From Trema orientale (lineage: Eukaryota > Streptophyta > Magnoliopsida > Rosales > Cannabaceae): a DNA stretch of 64,000 nt. The translations under genes and the position numbers were made by a program. Positions 24,201 through 34,098 of the stretch are shown piece by piece. The DNA lies in NCBI GenBank assembly GCA_002914845.1, contig JXTC01000252.1:259228-323227 (forward strand), given 5' to 3'. Within the stretch, counting starts at the first letter, position 1. Each line of letters begins with the position of its first letter. Under the pieces are notes generated by a model. That model saw nothing but the letters and a program-made list of their open reading frames with translations, was not told the origin of the DNA and did no database searches.

Positions 24201-27200
24201 TGATAGCTTGTTATCTCAATTTTTTTAAGAATTTTTTTTAGAATAAGAAATTTTGTTTTCTATTGTTACTAACTTCGAAGTAGTCACGATTTGTGACTCA
24301 TGATCACAATTTTGGGACTCAATGTCATAGTATATTTTACATCATTACGAACATTGTGAGATTTTGTTACTATAATTTGTACAATCTTGACATATTATCG
24401 TGATTTGTGACTCTTAGTAATAAAATTTGTGAAAACATTACAAAAAGAAGATAAATATTATTTCCTTGGCCAACAATGACTTAGTAATATTTGTCTAATA
24501 CAAATCTAATTTTATAAGAAAAACTATGACATTTTCTCTATTAGTGGTCAATATATGTGATACTAACAGTCACATAATTCATGATAGTCATAATTTTTAT
24601 GCTATACAACCCTGGTTTGTGACTACTAGTCACAAATTTTGTGCATGTCTTACAAAAACAAAATAAGCATTCATATTGGATAACAAATTTAATGGTTATA
24701 TATATATATATGTATGTGTGACATAATTCATGACAGTCATAATTTTGTACAACGAAACCTGATTTATGATTGCTAGTTATATAATTTGTGTATGTCTTAC
24801 AAAAGTTATCACAATTCGTGACGATTCAACACACACAAAAATCAGTCCTAAAAGTCATTTGTAGTCACAAATTCAGTCCAAAATCATTCCAAAAATACAC
24901 AACATTACACCTTCCTTTTGATCTCTGTCATTCTTCGGCAGAATTTGTGACAATCCATCACATAGAAAACTGTCATTGTCACAAATCAGTCCAATACACA
25001 TAAAAATTAGTCTGAAAATCCATTTATAGTCATAAATTCAGTCCAAAATCATTCTAAAAACACACATCATTCCACTCATTGATTATTACATACTAAAATA
25101 TACAATTCTTAACATAAACAGAGACCATCAATGAGTAACAACTTCATTCAGGCAATTCATCAAACACATAGAAGTCATTACAGAACTACAAAGTAAAAAA
25201 AATTTCATTCAGGCAATTTAACAAATAAAAGGTAGGCAAAGCATAACAAAGAGTTGAAAACCAACAAAAAAAAGGTAGCCAAACCTTTTTTCTCTGAAAC
25301 TTGCGAGATGTGCGCGACTCGAGATGGATGTGTCGGTGGAGATATTGCAGTTGGAGCTGGTGGCCGAAGTCGAGGCCTCGGGGGTGGCGGAGGTTGGCTT
25401 GGTTGGTAGCCTTTGGGACCGAGTCGACTCAACGAGTTTGCGAGGGTGGTAGAGAGGAGGAAGTATCGGAGGAGGTAAAGATGGGTTGGGCTTGGTCGGC
25501 TTGGGAGGGTTGAGTGATCGGGTTACGCGGCCATTGGAGGAGAAGGAACGATTTAGGTTTAAGTTAGAAGAGGAGAGTTTGGCGTTGGGTAATGGGTGAT
25601 TTTGGCTGGGAGGATATTTTGATGTTTTGGCCCTTCTAGGACTCGTATAAAAGAAATTTTAAGAATCACTCATAGAAAAGTAAAAAAAAGGTAAAATACT
25701 CATATTCCCCTTAATTTTCTTAAAAATACAAAAATAGTGGTCTTGTTCAAATCATGACATTTTTCAAGTGTTCCCTTGAAATTATTAAACTGACCAATTG
25801 GATCTTAACAAATTAATACATCGTTAACTCATTGATTATCAATGTTTGAAAAATCAAACATTGCGTTTTACGGAGTTATGGAAAGAGGAACGTGGTGTCA
25901 TAATATCTTTTCTAATTTTTATTCTGCTTTTAGAATTTTATGAAAAATTTGTAAATTTCGATATTTTGTAGAGAAATATCAATTTCTGTAAACTATGTAT
26001 TTTATAAAATTTCATAGAAATGTTGGAAAAAAAAATATTTGAAATATCCAAAGGTACTAGAAATCAGAGTGTTTTTCCTTTCCTTCTTTGGACTTCTTGG
26101 AAAAGGGAATTCAACTTGTCGTCATATAGTTAAAGAGTTAATGACATTCCAAATATATTTGACCATCCTAGTCCTAGGATCTGTTTTTGGTGTTAATATT
26201 TTTCTATATTGACCAAATATCTGTAGTTTAAGATGAATTTAATCATTGTACCGGAATTTTCAATTGTCTGTTTCTCATCCAATGCACTATGATAGGTATA
26301 TTTTTCATATTCTTTGGTATTTTAATCGAACATTTCTCATGCCTCAAAGAAAAATAAAATATTTTTCCGTGACTAAGAAAAGATTGAAAGTAGGGAGCTA
26401 ATCCGTTCAAAACTCAGTTGACGTATCTCTCTATACATAGAAGAGAGAATAAGCCGCTGGAATTTCACCTCTTTATTTACTTTTGTTTATTTTCTTTTAT
26501 TATTAAATATGAGAATGAGGCATGGAGTGATAGTATTAAAATATAGCCAGCTATTGTTTTTCTGTACACGTGTCTAGGGATTGAGAGGTGTTGCCGTTTT
26601 AATTTGTATAAAATTTTGTATCCTTATGTGTTAGCTGAAATCAAAAATTTTTTTTTTCAATTTTTATTTCTTGTTAATATTTTTTGTGTGTTTGAAACAT
26701 TCTTTCTTTTAACGTTGGCATATAATGATTTGTCAAAATATACACATGCTATTTTTCTGTGTAAACCACAACAGGCGAGAATAAGCTGCTGGAATTCGAC
26801 CTCCTTGCTTATTTTCTTTTAATATTAAATATGGGAATGAGGCATGGAGTGATAGTATTAAAATACAGCCAGCTATTGCTTTTCCATACACGTGTCTAGG
26901 GATTGGAAAGTGTTGCCGTTTTAATTTGAGTAAAATTTTGCATCCTTATTTGTTAGCCAAATCAGTTTTTTTTTTTTTTTTTTAATCTTTATTTCTTGTA
27001 AATATTTTTTGTGTGTTTGAAACATTCTTTCTTTTACTGTTGGCATATAATGATTTGTCAAAATATACACATGCTATTTTTCTATGTACACCACAACAGG
27101 CACGTGCCTTAGGCACATGATCAATTAAGTAGTATATATATATATATATATATGGGCACCAATCCAGTAGTAATTTTTTTTTTATCTATGCATAGGTATC

Positions 27201-29442
27201 AATTTGACCAATAAAAATTTAGCATGTACATTTTTTTATTGTAAAAAGTAAAAGAGAGAAAGAGCATTAATAATACACGTCTTTTTATGTATTTTATTAT
27301 AGCCGTTGGATCACCATTAGATGGTGATCCAATGGCTAAAAAAAAATACCTACCCATAGGTAAAAAAAAAGAAATATCTATTGGATTGGCAACCTATATA
27401 TATATATATATTAATCAATATTTTCGTGAATTTCATAAACTTTTGGAACCGAATACTAATACTGTAATCCTTGCAGGTGAGGAGAGCTTGCAGGCTATAT
27501 GCTGAAAATGCTTCCAAGAGGCTGAGTCTTATTGTAGAGGCCCTCTCTGCCCAAGACACCACAGCTGCACAGGAATTACTCTGTCAAGAAAAGTGTCTTT
27601 CTAAAACAGGACTTGAACTTCTTCGAAGTGTAAAAGACAATCTGGTAAGCCAACTTAAGTTCTAGATTTGCCAATCCATGCAGTTAAAATGCGTTTGAGT
27701 GGAAAAATTATGCCCCAAGAGTCATTAGTTTCTTGTGTAAACAGGGAGGCATGGCGTGGGAGAGACCACAAATCAAGTTCCTAACACCCGATTGGAAGAA
27801 CTTCGGAGAAAAATTGCAAGCGATGGAAATACCCATGAGGGGAATGGAGATAGCCTTGTCAGTTTGCCCTGATTTTCCTATTGGCATGATTGATGAAGAG
27901 TTCAAACAAGCCCTGCAAAGTTCCAAAGCTCAAATAGGCCTAAAACTAGAGCATGCTAAGTGCTTATTGCCTTTCGACGCTACTATGGCTCCCGAGGGAA
28001 AGGTAGAAACTTCAGAGAAACCCATTTGGATCACCAAAACCACCATTTTTGAGAATTTGCCTGCTCTGTTCCTTTTATATTGTATGGAATTCCTCAAAGA
28101 TGATTCACCCAATGCCCCAAACTTAGAGAGCACTCCCAAACTCAACAGTGAAGAATCAAAAGAAAGACGCGGTAGTTTCCAAAGGGCCTTAAGCAACTTG
28201 ATTATAAGACCACCAAGCAGCCACAACTTTGTTTTCGCGTTCAAGTGCTCAATTTCTTTGGGTCTTGCTGTGTTGTTCGGGTTGATTTATAACAAGGAAA
28301 ATGGTTATTGGTCAGGTCTGACCATTGCAATCAGTTTTGTAACAGGACGGCAGGCCACATTCACTGTTGCAAATGCTCGAGCGCAAGGAACAGCAATGGG
28401 ATCGATCTATGGAATTCTGTGTTTATTTCTGTTCCAACGGTTTCTTGATATGAGGTTCTTACCTCTATTACCTTGGATCATTTTCACCAGTTTTCTAATC
28501 CACAGCAGGACTTATGGCCAAGCCGGTGCATTTTCTGCGGCTATTGGGGCACTATTGATCTTGGGTAGGAAAGATTATGGTCCTCCAACTGAGTTTGCAA
28601 TTGCTAGAGTCACAGAGGCGACAATTGGACTAATTTGCTTCATTGCAGTGGAGCTTCTCTCCAATCCTTCAAGAGCAGCAACTCTTGCAGAGACTGAGCT
28701 TTTAAAGAGCATGAAACTGTTTGGAGATTGTGTTGAGAACATAATTCTTTGCCCTCAGCAGAAGAATGCATCAGCTTCTTCTAGAGTACTAAGAGAAAAG
28801 CAGTATCAGCTAAAATGTCATGTCAAAGAATTTGAAAAGTTTATTGCAGAGGCTGAGATGGAGCCCAATTTTTGGTTTGTGCCCTTCAATGGTGGCTGCT
28901 ACCGTAAGCTGTTGGGGTCTTTTTCAACAGTGGTGAATCTTTTACACTTTGTGGCCTATAAGATAGAATTCGTATCAGAAGCATCAGAGAGACTTGGAGG
29001 TGATTTGGAGGAGCTCCTGAAACAAGTCAACAATGATCTAGAGCTTTTCAAAAAGGCTGTGGTTTATTCCATGAGACGGCTTGAAGAAGCCTCTACAACC
29101 ACAACCCTCCAAGAGTCGAAGAAGGAGTTGCAAACAGAAAACTTATCAAACGACGTTGAGATAGGAAAATCAACATCTGAAACTGAATTTAGGCATTTGG
29201 ATGAAGACACAGAGAACATGCTTCAACATTTGGAGGAAGTTGTTGACAAGATATACAGTTGTGAAGGTACAGAGAAGCTCAAGAGACAAATATGTCTTTG
29301 TCTGACTGGCCTTGGCTTTTGCATTCATAGTTTGGAAAGGGAAGCCAAGGATATTGAGAAAGATTTTAAAGAAGTAATCAAATGGGAGAATCCTTCTTCG
29401 ACCAAGCATAAAGTTTTGTGCAAACTTTGCAGGAAAAAGTAA
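21205..29442 (+). CDS. FUSC/AaeB-like membrane transporter (fusaric acid resistance / aromatic acid efflux family), 3 exons
   Basis: I join 21205-21762, 27477-27644 and 27745-29442 (186 + 56 + 565 codons, 807 aa). All junctions are phase 0 with GT-AG borders: GAG|GTACGT, CTTGCAG|GTGAGG, CTG|GTAAGC, AACAG|GGAGGC. A TACTAAT branch-point-like motif lies 20 bp before the first acceptor. Two hydrophobic modules (about 20-180 and about 403-555) each contain several membrane spans. They are separated by a soluble segment and followed by a soluble, partly coiled C-terminal region to 807. This two-module layout and length match plant proteins annotated as 'p-hydroxybenzoic acid efflux pump subunit aaeB-like' or FUSC family, known in bacteria to export aromatic acids; the plant substrate is unknown. 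Exon 1 is GC-rich and exons 2-3 are not. Intron 1 (5714 bp) is full of repeats. ALMT-type channels are a more distant alternative. Confidence 0.85.
21763..24060. other. Transporter intron 1, first part
   Basis: The donor GTACGTAC is at 21763. No further exon is apparent. From about 22940 to 23720, a poly-T start, a stretch of unfamiliar unique-looking sequence (AGATCCACGTCCGAAGAAG region) and a G/A-rich polypurine block (23400-23530) suggest an inserted unclassified retroelement. I could not find its ends or a protein. The reverse-strand frames over the polypurine block are low-complexity artefacts. Confidence 0.4.
24061..25679. mobile_element. Non-autonomous TIR transposon (about 1.6 kb), possible gene-fragment carrier
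   Basis: The left arm starts TTTTCTAGGAGTG, and the right arm read in reverse starts TTTTCTATGAGTG. The arms match for about 38 bp with roughly five mismatches, sharing AAAATTTCTTTTATA. The interior holds diverged direct repeats: a roughly 90 bp block with TCAGTCCAAAATCATTC occurs near 24840-24900 and 25000-25070, and GTGACTACTAGTCAC-like palindromes recur. The last 350 bp before the right arm (25290-25620) are strikingly GC-rich and Pro/Arg-like in every frame, unlike the rest. I see no transposase and no clear TSD. It lies inside intron 1 of the transporter gene. Confidence 0.65.
26445..27101. repeat. Tandem duplication, two units of about 330 bp
   Basis: Unit 1 (26445-26776) and unit 2 (26777-27101) share the same order of blocks. 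Examples are GAGAATAAGC..GCTGGAATT, ATGAGGCATGGAGTGATAG, CACGTGTCTAGGGATTG, TGTGTGTTTGAAACATTC and CACAACAGGC, differing at scattered positions. It lies in intron 1 of the transporter gene and is probably a local duplication. I see no coding content. Confidence 0.85.
27154..27394 (-). mobile_element. Family-A MITE, copy 4 (intronic, next to the acceptor)
   Basis: The ends GGGCACCAATCCAGTAG and CTATTGGATTGGCAACC are inverted and flanked by long TATATATA tracts. The core at 27302-27338 is a near-perfect hairpin: AGCCGTTGGATCACCATT followed by AGATGGTGATCCAATGGCT. The element ends only 82 bp before exon 2 of the transporter gene. Its orientation is opposite to copies 2 and 3. Confidence 0.85.
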
Positions 29443-29806
29443 TTCCCCGAGTTGATAATTTTATCTAGCCAAAGCAGCACCCTAGTTGATAATAGTATCG
29501 TCAAGTTCCACTGTATACCATATATACCACCAATTGATGCATCCAAAAGTGCAGGTTTCACTTATCTAGGTTAGAGAAAACCACAAAGAGCTAAAGTAGT
29601 ACACACTACACGCTATAACAAGTGAAGTGATATTAGTGTCCATGCACAAGACTGGGAAGCAGGAAAGAAGGGAAACTAATGTACGAAAACGAAATCTCCG
29701 GTTAAACAAATAATTATAAGTGTTGAGTGCATGTAGGTCTCAAGTCACAGGTAAATCCAATTGTATCCATATTAAATAGTCACTGAAAAAAAAAGAAAAA
29801 AAAAAA
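29443..29806. other. 3' flank of the transporter gene
   Basis: The probable 3'UTR and spacer end at the assembly gap in poly-A sequence. No other feature is recognised. Confidence 0.4.
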
Positions 29807-30369
29807 NNNNNNNNNNNNNNNNNNNNNNNNNNNNNNNNNNNNNNNNNNNNNNNNNNNNNNNNNNNNNNNNNNNNNNNNNNNNNNNNNNNNNNNNNNNNNN
29901 NNNNNNNNNNNNNNNNNNNNNNNNNNNNNNNNNNNNNNNNNNNNNNNNNNNNNNNNNNNNNNNNNNNNNNNNNNNNNNNNNNNNNNNNNNNNNNNNNNNN
30001 NNNNNNNNNNNNNNNNNNNNNNNNNNNNNNNNNNNNNNNNNNNNNNNNNNNNNNNNNNNNNNNNNNNNNNNNNNNNNNNNNNNNNNNNNNNNNNNNNNNN
30101 NNNNNNNNNNNNNNNNNNNNNNNNNNNNNNNNNNNNNNNNNNNNNNNNNNNNNNNNNNNNNNNNNNNNNNNNNNNNNNNNNNNNNNNNNNNNNNNNNNNN
30201 NNNNNNNNNNNNNNNNNNNNNNNNNNNNNNNNNNNNNNNNNNNNNNNNNNNNNNNNNNNNNNNNNNNNNNNNNNNNNNNNNNNNNNNNNNNNNNNNNNNN
30301 NNNNNNNNNNNNNNNNNNNNNNNNNNNNNNNNNNNNNNNNNNNNNNNNNNNNNNNNNNNNNNNNNNNNN
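29807..30369. other. Assembly gap (563 N)
   Basis: A run of 563 N. It probably hides the promoter and part of the leader of the KNL2 gene. A long reverse frame running through it is an artefact of the N run. Confidence 0.99.
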
Positions 30370-30383
30370 AATTGGAATTTTGG

Positions 30384-30500
30384 AAGAAGAAGAGGAGGAG
30401 AGAGGAGAGAGGTTAAGAGTTGAGAGTGAGAGTGAGAGTGAGAGAGACAGAGAGTGAGAGAGAGAGAGACAGAGAGTGAGAGTGAGAGTAATATTTTGGG
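30384..30500 (+). repeat. GA-rich leader tract of KNL2
   Basis: (GAGAGT)n/(GAGA)n polypurine sequence immediately before the ATG at 30505. In the transcript it would be a purine-rich leader. An in-frame GTG-initiated extension through this tract is unlikely, being low complexity. Confidence 0.6.
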
Positions 30501-30504
30501 TAAT

Positions 30505-33500
30505 ATGGATGATAAGGATACGGATAATAATATTGCTTCTTCTTCTTCTTCTCCCAGACTAAAGTCAAGCTCAAGCAATGGGCATGGCATCCACATCACG
30601 ACAGCCGGAGGAGGGCCTTCCTCTTGTTTTCAAAGCACAGTAAGGCCTCTTTTTTTAATTCTCTCTTTCTCTTTCTCAGTTTCTCTGCTCTGCAACAGTC
30701 AAAATTAGTGAAATTGGAATATTACAATTAACATTTAATAAATTGTAATTTGGTGTTGCTTTGTTTGTTGTTATTTTGGAAATCCTTCAAAAAAAAAAAA
30801 AAAAAAACAAACAAGGTATGCTTGTTGGATTGGTGGTTGATTCGTACCCAAAATGAGTTCCAAGGGAACACACTTGGCGTTGAAGGCTTTACATCCACAG
30901 AGTAATGTTTTTCCCCCCTTTTTTTTCGTGTTTCTTTTGTTTAGAAATTAAAGAAGAGGATTCGGTGGGTTTTCTTCTTATTATCCATTCTTTGATATAA
31001 GTAAGTAAGTAAGTAAGTACATAAGTTTGGTTTCAGGAAGGCAACAAGCCGTGCGACTGTTTTCGTCAGCTCCAATTGCCAAAAGATACGATGTTTTCAC
31101 TCTTGTCACTTGCGACGCTGTCTCTATTCTTCTTAAGGGTCTCATCAACAAGCGCCGCACTGCTCTTAATGGCTTTCCCCACAAGGCATGGCATTGACAC
31201 CCACTCATGACTCACCCCCACCCCTTTTATATTATTATTATTATTTATTTATTTATTTATTTATTTTTTCCCATATTCATCCTTTACTTTGGTATTCATA
31301 TTATCCATCCATCCATCCTAATCAGGTTTCCCAAAGTTTCTTGTTTGGCTTTCCTTCCAACTGGGAACAATACGCTCAAAACCCCATCCCCCAACATCAT
31401 TCTGTTTCTGTTTCTACAACTGGTACGCTCCTCTCTTACCTCTTACAACTCTTTCACCTCTTATGAATCACGACTCATATTTATTTTCTATTCAAAACTC
31501 TAACTAGTTCCTCTCTCTTTTTGTTTTTTTTTTTTACACTCCACCAGTTCCTGCTCTTGAAACTTCTATTCCAACTACTTCCCAACACCAAACTCCAAAC
31601 AAACATGTTGAAGATTCACAACACCAGTTCAATGTTACACCAACTGCTTCTAGAAGACGTCGTAGTCATAGATTATTGAGGAATCTTGAAGACAATCAGA
31701 ACAACCCCCCTGCATCTCTATGTTTTCTAGACAAGAACAACGACAACTACAATGTTAGTCCTACATCCGGGACTGGGAGACTCCTTCATACACTAGATTA
31801 TGACAAACTCAATAGTCCTGTAGCTGTAACCATTCACTCTGGGACTGGGAGGAGGAAAATGGACGCATCAAGTAAATCTCCAATTCATTCAACGCCCAGG
31901 TTGCCCAAAAATTCATCTGCAAAAATAACAACCAAAAGCAAGCAGGACCAAGTGCTGGTTTGTGGGTCCAAGGCTGACTCTAGAAATCTTAAGAATAAAG
32001 GTACTTTTGCTTGCATCCTGGGCTAGTAAGTTGGTCAGCCTGTTTTTCATTATCAAATTGCTTACTTACAGTCACAGACTTAAATACTGCAGCAGGCCAA
32101 CAAACTGATGCTAAAGAAGAAAGCACACCCAGGAAGCACACAAAGAGGAAAATTGTCTTTGATACAGAAGTAAGTTGGTTACAATAGATGCAAATAACTT
32201 TCTCCTACTTCGTAGCTTTTGAGTTAATGAATTAGATTCCCTTAACCTGTACTTATAATTTCTATCACATATTTAATGGTAAGATGATTACTGAATTTCA
32301 TTCATGATAAAGTGATCCTGGTCTATTAACATCTTAATCTTTATTAACTGGTAACCTACCATAAAACTTCTCCTTCATTCAGTTTTGGGATTGTCTAGCC
32401 TTTGTTCTTTTTGTCTACTATGGAGCATTTTCTCACTTGAGATTTTGTTGAACATGTAACCCAATTAGCTATTCTTCACTGGACAGTGTCGCAAAGGAGC
32501 ACTAGGAAATGCAAATGCTGGCTATTTTTCTACACTATAATGTCTTTCAGGATTATTATTAGCTAATATCCCATATATAGGTTTTTATGTGCTCTTTGGT
32601 ATTTGAGTGTAACCAAGGTTGCGTATTTCTAGAGTGGTCTTGCTTATTTATCTAAATTTTGTTGGCTTTTCCTTGGTCTGTTCTGTGTGTGTATATTTAT
32701 ATATATGCATATATATATATATATATTTTTCCCAACTGTATCACTCGTTATTTTCTTTTCTTTTCTGCATCTGTTTAGGTTACTCCACAAGCTCGGTATG
32801 AAAAAGCAAAAGTCTCTGTAGTTTCTCCAGAGTTTTTGAGCTATGGAAGATCCAGATCTGGTGACTTTGCTACCCTTATATGCCTCTCTCTCTCTCTCCC
32901 CCCTACATATATATATATACATGTGTGTGTGTGTAATATCTTAATGAATTTTGTTGAAACTTTGGATTGCATTTCTAATATCTTGTTGTGCATCTATTTG
33001 AAAATGAGAATAATTGCCATTGTTATGCCTTTTCCTAAAGCTATTGAAACGAGTCTAAGATTTCACATTGACTCTGTTCTTGCTTATCTGTTATTTCGTT
33101 TGAATATGTCACAGGGAGGCTACTGCTACCTGTGATGGAATTCTGGCGCAATCAAAAACCAATTTATGATGTGGTCGGTACTGTTTAGTGGTTTTGCTTG
33201 GTTGCTTAGCTTTCTTTCTCATATTCGTATGCTCAGGCATGTAAGCATTGATTGTTATGAAGAAATTTGTCGTATAGAACATGGCACTGCTTACTGGTCT
33301 TCTAACTTGCTTAGTTTTCTTTATCACCTTCTTATGCTCAGACATGTAAAAATTGATTCTTATGTCGAAATTTGTTGCATAGAATGTGTAATTCAATTCA
33401 GGACAAATTTTATACTCAATACACATCTAACAAAATATGATGTGATATGTTGCATTACATATACCCTAATGCAAACTTTAAGTTTGACCAGTTACCAACA

Positions 33501-34098
33501 ATACCATGCATTATAGCAACTTGCTTCCTCTCTTTCTTTCTCCCCCCAACTAATATATCTTGTAATTGGTTTGGGAAGAGAATAAACTTACTTTTATGAT
33601 TTGATGGTGTATTCAGGATCGTAAAGTTGTAGGAATCCAGGATAACATCCCTGTCATGTCAAGAGGTTTGTACCTTGTACTAGTATTGAACAGATACCAA
33701 TTTCTTTCTTTCTTTCTTTTTTTTTTTTTAATAAATTTATATTTTGAAAAAAGTAGAAAAGAAAAATGCAATTAGCAATTAGTTATTGTTAGAAAGCCAA
33801 CTGACTTTTGTCCTGAATTTTATATGCATTAATCTATTTCATGAATATGCACCCAGACACCTTATATCTGCTATTTTGGCTTACTTCAACATTGGGCTTT
33901 AAATCGTTTTCAGTTATTGGCTATGGTTTCATTGCAGTTTTTAATAAATTAGTTTTCCTTTTTGTCTTTTCTGGTTTTGCTTGAACTATATGTATACATT
34001 AATTCTCTTTCTAGTTGAACTATATATGTAATTCTGCTAATTGTTTGCCCGTACTGTTAGGAGGTAGATCTGAGCCACAGAAAAAGCAAAAACTGTAG
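30505..34098 (+). CDS. KNL2: KNL2-type kinetochore protein (SANTA domain plus CENPC-k motif), 10 exons
   Basis: Exons: 30505-30639, 30816-30901, 31041-31185, 31326-31422, 31548-32000, 32072-32169, 32779-32860, 33115-33173, 33617-33665, 34061-34098. The sum is 1242 nt, or 413 aa plus a TAG stop, with all phases compatible. Residues about 46-138 form a SANTA domain: LLDWWLI, then FTSTEQQAVRLFSSAP, KRYDVFTL, GLINKRRTALNGF and FLFGFPSNWEQY. Residues about 360-392 form the CENPC-k motif: SYGRSRSGRLLLP, then EFWRNQKPIYD. The linker is Ser/Lys-rich and disordered, and the C-terminus is basic (KKQKL). Plant KNL2 binds centromeric nucleosomes and supports loading of centromeric histone H3; having both domains indicates the alpha-type. 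It is shorter than the roughly 600 aa Arabidopsis protein. Intron 3 needs a GC donor; exon 3 uses the AAG acceptor at 31040. The end of exon 8 (33173 or 33170) is the least certain junction. The promoter is lost in the gap. Confidence 0.85.
33189..33395 (+). repeat. Diverged tandem duplication of about 105 bp in KNL2 intron 8
   Basis: Two copies share TTGCTTAGCTTTCTTT / TTGCTTAGTTTTCTTT, TATGCTCAGGCATGTAA / TATGCTCAGACATGTAA and GAAATTTGTCG / GAAATTTGTTG in the same order, offset by about 105 bp. Non-coding. Confidence 0.7.

Noticed and set aside
25205..25513. Frames of 70-75 codons in the GC-rich block of the intronic transposon
   Set aside because: Both strands are open because of composition. 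No domain, and the first ATG of the minus-strand block runs quickly into a stop.
29772..30599. Reverse-strand frame of 275 codons
   Set aside because: Most of it is the N run; the rest is CT-rich sequence complementary to the KNL2 leader.
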